Of a stretch of 22,010 bases of DNA, positions 1 to 7,745 are shown piece by piece (positions within the stretch are counted from its first letter, which is position 1; the number at the start of each line of letters is the position of its first letter). The DNA is from an uncultured Gemmatimonadota bacterium (GTDB taxonomy: Bacteria; Gemmatimonadota; Gemmatimonadetes; Gemmatimonadales; Gemmatimonadaceae), in the NCBI GenBank assembly GCA_946480295.1, contig CAMLIT010000075.1:1-22010 (forward strand), in the 5' to 3' direction. A model generated the notes under the pieces. It worked only from the letters and a program-made list of their open reading frames with translations, was not told the origin of the DNA and did not search any database. A program made the position numbers and the translations under genes.

Positions 1-304
1 CGCCGCTCCGGGACCATGTTCGTTCCTGCTGTACGCGGCGCGCGTCGTCGCGCCCTTTAGTCCGTTCGTCGAACAATCTCGCCGGCGCCTACCGCCCGGC
101 GGGCTGCTCCCGTCGTACCTGTCGTTCCTGTCCCACCTGTCGTTCGTGTCCTGCCCGTCGTACCGCACTCCCCGCAGTGCGGCGGTGATGTCGGTTCAGT
201 CCCGGACCCCCCGGTGCTGCCCGGCCGTCGGTGTTCCATGTCCCTAGTACGAGGAGGCTAGCGAAAGTGCTGCCGCTCACGTCCCGTTTCCCGGAGGACA
301 GCCA
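1..304. other. Leader region upstream of the SusC-like gene, no confident gene
   Basis: No coding region is supported here. One forward frame is open from base 1 to a TAG at 58-60 and could be the last 19 codons of an upstream gene, but its residues are unrecognisable. The stretch holds a tandem 18-bp repeat (117-152) and a weak hairpin (GCACT at 165-169 with AGTGC at 176-180). The only clear signal for the downstream gene is its ribosome binding site, GGAGG at 293-297. I found no convincing -35/-10 pair. Confidence 0.5.
117..152. repeat. Two tandem copies of an 18-bp repeat
   Basis: ACCTGTCGTTCCTGTCCC (117-134) is followed directly by ACCTGTCGTTCGTGTCCT (135-152), 16 of 18 positions identical. 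Related CCGTCGTACC fragments flank it on both sides. It lies about 150 bases upstream of the SusC-like start. It resembles a small intergenic tandem repeat; no function can be assigned from sequence. Confidence 0.6.
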
Positions 305-3300
305 ATGATCAAGCGTTGGCTCATCGCGTGTGGGTTCGTCGCCCTCGCTCTCCCCGCCGCCACTGCGCTGGCGCAGGACAGTCGAGGGCGGATCACGGGT
401 ACCGTGACCGCGGCGGAGGGCGGCCTGCCCATCGCCGGCGCCCACGTCTCCGTCCTCGGTAGTCGCCTCGGCGCCATCACCAACGACAAGGGCGCCTACA
501 GTATCACCCTCGCCCCCGGCATGTACCGCGTCCGCGCCTCCATGATCGGCTATGGTCCGGTCGTCATGGACAGCGTCCCGGTCACCGCCGGCAAGGAGAC
601 GAGCGCCAACTTCCAGCTCCAGAAGCAGGCGGTCACCCTCAGCCAGGTCGTCGTCGTCGGCTACGGCACCCAGCAGCGCCGCGACGTCACCGGCGCCGTC
701 GTCTCCATCAAGCCCGAGGAGATCAAGCAGAACGCCACCACCAACGCCATCGACGCCATCAAGGGCTTCGTCCCCGGCGTCGACATCGTCTCCACCGGCT
801 ACAAGCCCGGCGACGGCGTCCAGGTGCGCATCCGCGGCCAGCGCTCCATCAAGGCGAACAACGACCCGCTCTACGTCCTCGACGGCATCCCCATGGCCGG
901 GAGCATCGGCGACCTCAACCCCGCCGACATCCAGTCCATCGAGATCCTCAAGGACGCCAGCGCCACCGCGATCTACGGGTCGCGCGGCGCCAACGGCGTC
1001 GTCCTCATCACGTCGAAGCGCGGCGTGGCCGGGAAGACGCGGATCACCTTCGATTCGTACGCCGGCACCGAACAGGCCTCGAAGAAGATGCGCGTCTTCA
1101 ACGGCCCCGAGTTCGCCGACTACAAGCGCGAGGCCTACCGCGCCACCGGCGAGTACTACAAGTACTGTCCCGACGGCAAGCCGTGCGCGGCCGGCGACGC
1201 CGATGCCTTCCTCGCCGCGGAGCTCGTCGGCCTCAAGAACAACGTCAACACCGACTGGATCGGCCTCATCAGCCGCAGCGGGTCGCAGACCAGCAACCAG
1301 CTCTCGATCACCGGCGGCAACGACCGCACGCAGTACGCGGTCAGCGGCAACATGGTGAAGGACAACGGCATCATCATCGGCCAGGGCTACGACCGGAAGT
1401 CGATGCGCGTGAACATCGAGACGCAGGCCAACAGCCGGCTGCGCTTCGGCGGCTCGGCGCTCGTGATGAAGAGCAACCAGGAGCTCGGCCGCGGCGATGG
1501 CCTCTATGGCGAGGCGATGGCCGACGCGCCGCTCGGCAGCCCGTACGACAGCACCGGCGCCATCGTCTTCAAGCCCACCCCCGACCCGCAGCGCGACAAC
1601 CCGCTCAGCGACGCCGCGAACTGGATCGACGAGCGCCAGCGCACGCGCGCCTTCGGGACGCTCTTCGCGACGGCGAACCTCGCCCAGGGGCTCGACTACC
1701 GCGTCAACTTCGGCCCGGACATCAGCTTCTACCGGCGTGGCGTCTTCCAGGGCGCCGAGACCCAGGTGAACCAGGGCACGGGCGCGAACGCGAACCTGCA
1801 GAACGACCGCACGATCGACTACACGCTCGACAACATCCTCACCTACAAGCGCGGCTTCGGCGCGGACCACCAGGTCGACGCCACGTTCCTCTACTCCATC
1901 GAGAAGGACGACTACGAGACGGAGTACGCGAGCGCGAGCGGCCTGCCGTACGAGACGCAGCGCTTCTTCAACCTCGGCTCCGGCGCCAACGTCGAGGGGA
2001 TCCGCAGCGGCATCTCGCAGTGGGCGCTGCAGTCGTACATGGGGCGCCTCAACTACTCCTTCCGCGACCGCTACCTCCTCACCCTCACGACCCGTATCGA
2101 CGGCTCGTCGCGCCTCGCGCCGGGGCACAAGTACTCGACCTTCCCCTCCGTGGCGCTCGGCTGGCGCGCGGTGGACAAGGCGGCGTTCGGCAACGGCCTC
2201 GGCCCGGTCGACAACCTGAAGTTCCGCGCGAGCTACGGCGTCACCGGCAACACCTCGGTGAACCCGTACCAGACGGAGGGTGGCCTCTGCCGCACCGCCT
2301 ACTCGTGGGGCAACACCGCGGCGTTCGGCTATCAGCCGTGCAGCCTCCAGAACCTGGACCTCGGCTGGGAGAAGACGACGCAGGGTGACTTCGGCGCCGA
2401 CTTCGGCCTGTTCGACTACAAGCTGCAGGGGACGATCGACGTCTACGACGCGCGTACCGACGACCTGCTGATGGATCGCAAGCTGCCGCCGAACACCGGC
2501 TACACGCAGATCACGCAGAACGTCGGCTCGACCCAGAACACCGGTCTCGAGGTGTCGCTGCAGCACACGACCCTCAACGGCTGGCACGGGATCCACTGGA
2601 CCAACGAGGCCAACTTCTCCGTCGCCCGCAACAAGATTCTGAGCCTCACCTACGGGAAGGTCAGCGATCCGGGCAACAAGTGGTTCATCGGCCAGCCGAT
2701 CAACGGTGGCGGCAACAGCGTGTGGTACGACTACCGTTTCATGGGGATCTGGCAGACGCCCGATTCCGCGGAAGCGGCGAAGTACGGCGAGAAGCCGGGG
2801 ATGATCCGCGTGCAGGACGTCAACAACGACGGCAAGATCGACGTCAGCGACCTGCAGATCCTCGGCAACACCTATCCCACGTGGACCGGTGGCCTGAACA
2901 GCCGCGTCGACTGGAAGCGCCTCGACCTCGCGGTGCAGGTGATCACGCGCCAGGGCTTCATGGTCGAGAACACCTTCAAGACGAGCAACAGCACGCTCGC
3001 CGGCCGCTACAACGGCCTGAAGGTGAACTACTGGACGCCGACGAACCCGAGCAACACCGATCCGCGGCCGAACAAGAACCAGGAGTTCCCGGAGTACGGC
3101 GGCACGCGCGCGTACGAGGACGGCTCCTTCACCCGGATCCGGAACATCACCCTCGGCGTGACGCTGCCGCAGCAGCTCACGCAGCACATCGGCGCCGAGT
3201 CGGTGCGCATCTACGGGACGGCGCAGAATCCCTTCACGTTCACGAAGTTCACGGGACTGGATCCGGAGGGCCGCACCAGCGCGGGCTCGCCGTCGTATCG

Positions 3301-3334
3301 CATGTTCCTCGTGGGCGCGACCTTCGGCTTCTAA
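305..3334 (+). CDS. SusC/RagA-like TonB-dependent outer-membrane transporter
   Basis: Predicted outer-membrane TonB-dependent transporter that would import oligosaccharides or another bulky nutrient with its SusD-like partner. Residues 1-23 form a Sec signal peptide ending ALA|Q. Residues about 27-108 are a carboxypeptidase-regulatory-like (CNA-B-type) domain, the usual SusC N-terminal extension. The SusC-type TonB-box/plug start VVVVGYGTQQRRDVTGAV is at 115-132, and the plug runs to about 240 and includes VRIRGQRSI, YVLDGIPM and YGSRGANGVVLITSKRG. The remaining ~770 residues fit a 22-strand barrel and end in an aromatic residue (GATFGF). The length of 1009 aa is normal. The ATG start has GGAGG seven bases upstream. 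The SusD-like gene follows within a few bases. The substrate cannot be read from sequence; a fucosylated glycan is an inference from the neighbouring operon. Confidence 0.95.
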   Translation: MIKRWLIACGFVALALPAATALAQDSRGRITGTVTAAEGGLPIAGAHVSVLGSRLGAITNDKGAYSITLAPGMYRVRASMIGYGPVVMDSVPVTAGKETSANFQLQKQAVTLSQVVVVGYGTQQRRDVTGAVVSIKPEEIKQNATTNAIDAIKGFVPGVDIVSTGYKPGDGVQVRIRGQRSIKANNDPLYVLDGIPMAGSIGDLNPADIQSIEILKDASATAIYGSRGANGVVLITSKRGVAGKTRITFDSYAGTEQASKKMRVFNGPEFADYKREAYRATGEYYKYCPDGKPCAAGDADAFLAAELVGLKNNVNTDWIGLISRSGSQTSNQLSITGGNDRTQYAVSGNMVKDNGIIIGQGYDRKSMRVNIETQANSRLRFGGSALVMKSNQELGRGDGLYGEAMADAPLGSPYDSTGAIVFKPTPDPQRDNPLSDAANWIDERQRTRAFGTLFATANLAQGLDYRVNFGPDISFYRRGVFQGAETQVNQGTGANANLQNDRTIDYTLDNILTYKRGFGADHQVDATFLYSIEKDDYETEYASASGLPYETQRFFNLGSGANVEGIRSGISQWALQSYMGRLNYSFRDRYLLTLTTRIDGSSRLAPGHKYSTFPSVALGWRAVDKAAFGNGLGPVDNLKFRASYGVTGNTSVNPYQTEGGLCRTAYSWGNTAAFGYQPCSLQNLDLGWEKTTQGDFGADFGLFDYKLQGTIDVYDARTDDLLMDRKLPPNTGYTQITQNVGSTQNTGLEVSLQHTTLNGWHGIHWTNEANFSVARNKILSLTYGKVSDPGNKWFIGQPINGGGNSVWYDYRFMGIWQTPDSAEAAKYGEKPGMIRVQDVNNDGKIDVSDLQILGNTYPTWTGGLNSRVDWKRLDLAVQVITRQGFMVENTFKTSNSTLAGRYNGLKVNYWTPTNPSNTDPRPNKNQEFPEYGGTRAYEDGSFTRIRNITLGVTLPQQLTQHIGAESVRIYGTAQNPFTFTKFTGLDPEGRTSAGSPSYRMFLVGATFGF

Positions 3335-3346
3335 CCGGTGACCACC

Positions 3347-4978
3347 GTGAAGACATTCTGGACTCACATGACCCTGCGCAAGCTCATCGCGCCGCTCGCC
3401 GCGGCGGCGGTCTGCTTCGCCGCCGCCGGCTGTGTGGACCTCACGGAGGTCCCGATCTCCGGCATCACCAACTCGTACTACAACACCCCGGAGGGGTTCG
3501 AGGCGCTGATCAACGCCTCCTATGACCCCCTCCGCGACTGGTACGGCCAGGAGCGCGGGCTGACGCTCACCGTCTTCGGCACCGACGAGTTCATGCGCGG
3601 TGCCGACGGCAGCCACAAGTACATCAACGACTACACGACGCAGCTCAACGGCGACGAGTCGTACATCCGCGACACGTGGCGAAGCTTCTACGCGGCGATC
3701 AACACCACGAACACGGCGATCGCCGACACCACGGTGCCGGAGCCCGCGGCGCAGCGCACGGAGCGCATCGCCGAGGCGCGCTTCCTCCGCGCGTTGTACT
3801 ACTTCAACCTCGTGCGCATCTACGGCCCCGTGCCGCTGATGCTGACGCCGACCGAGGGGCCGATGACCGAGGCCCACCGCGACTCGGTGTCGAAGGTGTA
3901 CGACGCGATCATCGCCGACCTGCAGTTCGCCGAGGCGAACCTGCCGGACGTGCAGAAGGACTACGGTCGCGCGACGCGGCCGGCGGCGGAGCACATCCTC
4001 GCCAAGGTGTACCTCACCCGCGCCGCCCCGGGCGACATGGACCTCGCCGCGACGGAGGCGAAGAAGGTCATCGATTCCGGCCTCTTCAAGCTCCTGCCGA
4101 AGTACTCGGATCTCTGGACCTTCGGCAACGAGCGGAACCCGGAGGTGATCTGGTCGGTGCAGTTCACCGCCGATCCGCTCACGACGGGGCCGGGGAACTC
4201 GTCGCACCTGTACTTCCTCATGGCCTACGAGCTGTGGAAGGGGATGCACCGTGACCTGGCGAACGGGCGCGCGTTCAAGCGCTTCCGCTCGACGGACTAC
4301 ATGCTGGGCCTGTGGGATCGCACGAAGGATTCGCGCTACGACGACAGCTACACGACCGTCTACTACGCGAACCAGTCGGCGACCGGCTGCGCGAACGGCG
4401 GGATCAGCATCGAGCCGGGCGACACGGCGATCTGGATGCCGGGCTGGGAGATGCCGGCCGCCGAGCAGCTCACGCACCACGTCTGCACGATCCTGACGCC
4501 GTCGCAGTACACGGACGCGGCCTTCCCGTCGTTCAACAAGAAGTTCATCGACGCGAACCGCCTGACGGTGAACGACGTGCGCGGCTCGCGCGACTGGTAC
4601 GTGGCGCGGCTCGCGGACACCTACCTCCTCGAGGCCGAGGCGCTGATCCGCGGCGGGAACGCGGCCGCGGCGCTGCCGTACGTGAACGCGGTGCGCGAGC
4701 GCGCCGCGAAGCCCGGCGTCCCGCCGTCGGCGATGGATGTCCCGGCGGACAGCATGACGCTGGACTTCCTCCTCGACGAGCGGTCGCGCGAGCTGGGCGG
4801 CGAGGAGTCGCGCTGGTTCGACCTCGTGCGGACGGGCAAGCTGGTCGAGCGCACGTACAAGTACAATCCGTACACGGCCGCGGCGGGCTTCCTCAAGCAG
4901 TACCACACCCTCCGGCCGATTCCCACCGAGCAGATCACCCTCACCAGCAACGACTTCCCGCAGAACCCGGGGTACTGA
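3347..4978 (+). CDS. SusD/RagB-like outer-membrane lipoprotein
   Basis: Predicted surface lipoprotein that caps the SusC-like barrel and binds glycan before import. The N-terminal lipoprotein signal has basic residues (RK), a hydrophobic run and the lipobox AAAGC, with Cys29 as the lipidated residue from this start. The mature part opens like SusD/RagB proteins (DLTEVPISGITNSYYNTPEGFEALINASYDPLR) and the C-terminal region carries EERSRELGGEESRWFDLVRTGKL-like features of that family (seen here as DERSRELGGEE). About 543 aa is typical. The start is uncertain. GTG at 3347 has a GGTGA five bases upstream and is chosen. GTG at 3338 and ATG at 3368 are in frame, and the latter gives a compact 22-residue lipoprotein signal. 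It is transcribed with the SusC-like gene (gap 12 nt) and ends just before a strong hairpin. Confidence 0.92.
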   Translation: MKTFWTHMTLRKLIAPLAAAAVCFAAAGCVDLTEVPISGITNSYYNTPEGFEALINASYDPLRDWYGQERGLTLTVFGTDEFMRGADGSHKYINDYTTQLNGDESYIRDTWRSFYAAINTTNTAIADTTVPEPAAQRTERIAEARFLRALYYFNLVRIYGPVPLMLTPTEGPMTEAHRDSVSKVYDAIIADLQFAEANLPDVQKDYGRATRPAAEHILAKVYLTRAAPGDMDLAATEAKKVIDSGLFKLLPKYSDLWTFGNERNPEVIWSVQFTADPLTTGPGNSSHLYFLMAYELWKGMHRDLANGRAFKRFRSTDYMLGLWDRTKDSRYDDSYTTVYYANQSATGCANGGISIEPGDTAIWMPGWEMPAAEQLTHHVCTILTPSQYTDAAFPSFNKKFIDANRLTVNDVRGSRDWYVARLADTYLLEAEALIRGGNAAAALPYVNAVRERAAKPGVPPSAMDVPADSMTLDFLLDERSRELGGEESRWFDLVRTGKLVERTYKYNPYTAAAGFLKQYHTLRPIPTEQITLTSNDFPQNPGY

Positions 4979-4986
4979 TGACATTC

Positions 4987-5022
4987 GCGGCCGGTGGACG
5001 CCGAGAGGCGTTCACCGGCCGC
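4987..5022 (+). terminator. Strong GC-rich hairpin after the SusD-like gene
   Basis: GCGGCCGGTGGACGCC (4987-5002) pairs with GGCGTTCACCGGCCGC (5007-5022) around a GAGA loop, a GNRA-type tetraloop. This gives a 16-bp stem with one G-U pair. It starts eight bases after the SusD-like stop. No U-tract follows, only a GTCGTCGTC run, so it may be a terminator of the U-poor kind or a 3'-end stabiliser. Confidence 0.6.
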
Positions 5023-5041
5023 GGTGTCGTCGTCGTCATGC

Positions 5042-5148
5042 TGTCATCCTGAGGGCCTCGCCGAGGTGTCGTCCGGAGCGAAGCGAAGGATCCGGCCCGG
5101 GTGCGCCGTGGCCGGATCCTTCGGTCGCTTCGCTCCCTCAGGATGACA
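5042..5148. repeat. 107-bp imperfect inverted repeat between convergent genes
   Basis: The outer arms TGTCATCCTGAGGG (5042-5055) and CCCTCAGGATGACA (5135-5148) are perfect complements. Inner arms continue the stem: AGCGAAGCG (5077-5085) with CGCTTCGCT, and AAGGATCCGGCC (5086-5097) with GGCCGGATCCTT (5110-5121). The left side carries an extra ~21 bases (about 5056-5076) that contain their own small CCTCG/CGAGG hairpin. It sits between the converging SusD-like and plug-lipoprotein genes, where it could act as a bidirectional terminator. The TCATCCTGAG...GCGAAGCGAAGGATC pattern looks like a dispersed intergenic repeat, but no second copy is in this window. Confidence 0.8.
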
Positions 5149-5154
5149 CGCTGC

Positions 5155-5652
5155 CTATCTCTTCTTCGTCGTGATCAGAATGACGCCGTTCGCGCCCCGC
5201 GAGCCGTACGCGGCGAGCGACCCCGCATCCTTGAGCACGCTGATCGATGCCACGTCCCGCGGATCCAGGTCCTGCAGCAGCGCGGATCCGTCCATCATCG
5301 GCAGCCCGTCCACCACCAGCAGCGGCTCCCCGTCGCTGTTGATCGAGCGATCGCCGCGGATGCGCAGCGACACCCCGCCGTCCGGGAGTCGCGTGACGAC
5401 CAGGCCGGCGATGCGCCCCTCGAGCAGGTCCGCCATCGTCGTGGCGGTGGCGTGATGCCCGGCGGTGTTCACCTGCGAGACGGCGCCCGTGATGTCGCGC
5501 CTCGCCTCCTTCCCGTAGCCGACCTGAACCGAGTCCTGCGCGACCGGATGCGGGGCCTCGGCGCCCGGCTGCCGGTGGCAGCCCGCGGCGAAGAGGAGCA
5601 GGAGGACCGGCGGGACCACCCCGAACCGGAAGCCGATCTTAAGGCTGGACAT
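5155..5652 (-). CDS. Plug-only lipoprotein (TonB-dependent receptor plug domain without barrel)
   Basis: A 165-residue lipoprotein that matches only the plug region of SusC-type receptors. Residues 1-25 are a lipoprotein signal with lipobox FAAGC (Cys25). Residue 42 onward resembles the SusC plug start: VQVGYGKEARRDITGAV against VVVGYGTQQRRDVTGAV in the neighbouring SusC-like protein. Other shared plug motifs are LRIRGDRSI (96-104), LLVVDGLPM and AYGSRGANGVILITTKKR at the C-terminus. The protein stops where the barrel would begin. The ATG is preceded by GGAG (5663-5660) with a 7-nt spacer. It converges on the SusCD pair and diverges from the fucose operon. The intact signal, start and clean stop argue for a real short gene, not a remnant. 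Its role is unknown; modulating a receptor is speculation. Confidence 0.85.
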   Translation of the reverse strand: MSSLKIGFRFGVVPPVLLLLFAAGCHRQPGAEAPHPVAQDSVQVGYGKEARRDITGAVSQVNTAGHHATATTMADLLEGRIAGLVVTRLPDGGVSLRIRGDRSINSDGEPLLVVDGLPMMDGSALLQDLDPRDVASISVLKDAGSLAAYGSRGANGVILITTKKR

Positions 5653-5714
5653 GTGCTTTCTCCAGCGAAGTGGATGCAGCCCGAGGCGGACCCTTCCACG
5701 GCGGACTCGGACCT

Positions 5715-5743
5715 ACGGTATGGAACGGGGGTGAGAAGGGCAA
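5715..5743 (-). promoter_or_regulatory. Weak candidate promoter for the plug lipoprotein
   Basis: On the minus strand TTGCCC (5743-5738) is followed by a 17-bp spacer and TACCGT (5720-5715). The -35 matches four of six consensus bases and the -10 three of six. It would give a leader of roughly 55 nt. This is weak evidence, resting mainly on spacing. Confidence 0.25.
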
Positions 5744-5793
5744 GAAGCGGGCACGCCACGCCCCATTCGATCCATGGGGGGCCTTTGCGCGCG

Positions 5794-5822
5794 TTGCCGA
5801 CGGGCCGACCTGCAGGTAGAGT
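5794..5822 (+). promoter_or_regulatory. Candidate sigma70 promoter and palindrome for the fucose operon
   Basis: TTGCCG (5794-5799) and TAGAGT (5817-5822) are separated by exactly 17 bp; each matches four of six consensus bases. Transcription would start near 5829, about 30 nt before the GTG of the permease gene. The spacer ends in a perfect 10-bp palindrome, ACCTGCAGGT (5808-5817), well placed to be an operator. A second interrupted palindrome, CCCCAT (5761-5766) with ATGGGG (5774-5779), lies just upstream. No regulator gene is in the window. Confidence 0.4.
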
Positions 5823-5858
5823 CTGGTCACCCCTCCAACCGCGCGATCGAACGCCGTC

Positions 5859-6863
5859 GTGACCACACCCTCGCTGACGCTGCAGCAGCTCGCGTCCCCC
5901 GCGGACGCCGTTAGGCGCTGGCTGGCCCGGCTCGGGCCGTGGCTCGCCCTCGCCGCGGTGATCCTCGTCTTCGCGCTCCTCACCGACGCGCCGGCGCGCT
6001 ACCTCTCCGCGTTCAACCTCCGCATCGTGCTCACGCAGACGGTCATCGTCGCGTTGGGCGCGATCGGCATGACGGTGATCATCGTCAGCGGGGGCATCGA
6101 CCTCTCCGTCGGCTCCATCGTCGCCCTCTCCGGCGTCGGCGGCGCGCTCGCCCTTTCGGCCGGATGGTCGCCCCTTGCCGCGATCGCCGTGGCCGTCCTG
6201 CTCGGCGGGGCGGTCGGCCTGCTCAACGGGCTGCTCATCACGCGGCTCGGCGTCGTCCCCTTCATCGCCACCCTCGGCACCCTCGGGATCGCGCGCGGCG
6301 TGGCGAAGTGGATGGCGCACGAGCAGACGGTCACCATGCCGCCGACGTGGATCAACGACCTCCTGGTCGCCTTCCCGCGCCAGTCGTGGATGATCGTCCC
6401 GCCGGGGGTGTGGATCACCCTGGTGCTCGCCATCGTCGCCGCCGGCGTGCTCAACGTCACGGTGTTCGGCCGGCGGGTGTTCGCGCTCGGCTCGAACGAG
6501 GCGGCGGCGCGCGCCTGCGGCGTCGACACCGACCGGTTGAAGCTCTGGATCTACGGCACCGCCGGGCTGCTCTTCGGCCTCGCCGGCCTGATGGAGATGT
6601 CGCGACTCCGCCTCGGCGACCCCACCGTCGCCGTCGGGAGCGAGCTCGATGTGATCGCCGCGGTGGTGATCGGCGGCGGGAGCCTCTTCGGCGGCGAGGG
6701 GAGCATCGTCGGCTCGATGGTCGGCGCGCTGATCATGGCCTTCCTCCGCAACGGCTGCCAGCAGATGGGATGGCCGAACTACATCCAGGAGATCATCATC
6801 GGCGCCATCATCGTGCTCGCCGTCGCGCTCGATCGCTGGCGCGTGGCGTGGTCGACGCGATGA
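5859..6863 (+). CDS. Ribose-type sugar ABC transporter permease (RbsC family)
   Basis: Inner-membrane permease of a CUT2-class sugar importer, inferred to carry L-fucose. The 334-residue protein is almost wholly hydrophobic, with about eight to ten membrane segments starting near residue 27. The family hallmark GGIDLSVGS is at 78-86. The cytoplasmic loop ALGSNEAAARACGVD fits the ATPase-contact region. The GGSLFGGEGSIVGSMVGALIM block near the C-terminus is typical of RbsC/AraH-like proteins. The GTG start has little Shine-Dalgarno signal. It is the first gene of a 13-gene run and overlaps the lactonase gene by ATGA (6860-6863). Its binding protein and ATPase are encoded about 10 kb downstream at the end of the same run, which is unusual. 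Substrate is inferred from context. Confidence 0.93.
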   Translation: MTTPSLTLQQLASPADAVRRWLARLGPWLALAAVILVFALLTDAPARYLSAFNLRIVLTQTVIVALGAIGMTVIIVSGGIDLSVGSIVALSGVGGALALSAGWSPLAAIAVAVLLGGAVGLLNGLLITRLGVVPFIATLGTLGIARGVAKWMAHEQTVTMPPTWINDLLVAFPRQSWMIVPPGVWITLVLAIVAAGVLNVTVFGRRVFALGSNEAAARACGVDTDRLKLWIYGTAGLLFGLAGLMEMSRLRLGDPTVAVGSELDVIAAVVIGGGSLFGGEGSIVGSMVGALIMAFLRNGCQQMGWPNYIQEIIIGAIIVLAVALDRWRVAWSTR

Positions 6864-7693
6864 TCATCGACGCGCACGTGCACTTCTGGGATCCGCGCGA
6901 GCTGCGCTATCCGTGGCTCGCGGGGCTGCCGGCGCTGCAGCGCGCCCACCTGCCTGACGAGTATGCGGCGGGCGCGGGCGCGGTGCCCGTCGACAGGGTG
7001 GTCGTCGTCGAGGGCAACTGCCTCCCCGAGCAGTGCCTGCGCGAGGCGGCGTGGCTCGAGATGCTCGCCGACGGCGGCGCGCCGATCGCGGGCATCGTCG
7101 CGTTCGTGGACATGACCGACACGGCACGCCGGCGCGAGGTGCTCGACGCGCTCGCGCGCGCGCCGCTCGTGAAGGGGGTGCGCCACAACATCCAGGGCGA
7201 GGGGGCGGGGTTCTGCACCGGCCCGGCATTCATCGGCGGCGTGCGCGAGGCGGGAGAGCGGGGGCTGGTCTTCGACCTCTGCGCCACGCACGACCAGCTC
7301 GGCGAGGTCGTGGAGCTCGTGCAGTGCTGCCCCGGGACGCGCTTCGTGCTCGACCACTGCGGCAAGCCGGCGATCCGCGACCGGCGGCAGGATCCCTGGC
7401 GCGCGGACGTCGCGCGCCTCGCCGCCTTCCCCAACGTCTGGTGCAAGCTCTCGGGGCTGCTCACCGAGGCGGCGCCGGGGTGTCGCGACGAGGAGCTGCT
7501 CCCCTACGCGGAGCACGTCGTCGCGAGCTTCGGGCGGGAGCGCGTGATGTTCGGCAGCGACTGGCCCGTGCTCACGGCGGCGGGCCGCTTCGCCGACTGG
7601 TACGACTTCACCCGCCGCGTCACCGCCGGCTGGAGCGCGCGCGAGGTCGCGTGCTTCTACGCGGAGACGGCGGCCCACGTCTACGGACTGTGA
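6860..7693 (+). CDS. Amidohydrolase-2 family lactonase, probable L-fuconolactonase
   Basis: A 277-residue protein of the amidohydrolase-2 (PF04909) family, predicted cytoplasmic. It starts with the metal-site motif DAHVHFWDP (His6, His8) and carries RHNIQGE (108-114), the LDHCGKP motif with His166, and GSDWPV with Asp234. This is the pattern of the lactonase subgroup (L-fuconolactone and L-rhamnono-lactone hydrolases). Here it would hydrolyse L-fuconolactone to L-fuconate, the step between L-fucose dehydrogenase and fuconate dehydratase. The ATG is set by the 4-nt overlap with the permease stop, and the conserved protein starts at once; upstream in-frame codons belong to a shadow frame of the permease. 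The exact lactone substrate is inferred from the neighbouring genes. Confidence 0.88.
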   Translation: MIIDAHVHFWDPRELRYPWLAGLPALQRAHLPDEYAAGAGAVPVDRVVVVEGNCLPEQCLREAAWLEMLADGGAPIAGIVAFVDMTDTARRREVLDALARAPLVKGVRHNIQGEGAGFCTGPAFIGGVREAGERGLVFDLCATHDQLGEVVELVQCCPGTRFVLDHCGKPAIRDRRQDPWRADVARLAAFPNVWCKLSGLLTEAAPGCRDEELLPYAEHVVASFGRERVMFGSDWPVLTAAGRFADWYDFTRRVTAGWSAREVACFYAETAAHVYGL

Positions 7694-7745
7694 CCCATTC
7701 TCTCGTGAACGGACTGCCAAACGACATGCGACCGGGGAGCGAGCC

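Noticed and set aside
1..60. Possible C-terminal tail of an upstream gene ending at TAG 58-60
   Set aside because: Only 19 codons are visible and nothing in them is recognisable; another frame is open even longer.
165..180. GCACT/AGTGC hairpin upstream of the SusC-like gene
   Set aside because: A 5-bp stem is too short to call a terminator or riboswitch in DNA of this GC content.
89..4984. A 1631-codon open frame on the minus strand across the SusC and SusD genes
   Set aside because: It is antisense to two unmistakable genes and its translation is Arg/Val/Ala/Asp-rich low-complexity text with no domain. High GC at third codon positions removes stops from the opposite strand.
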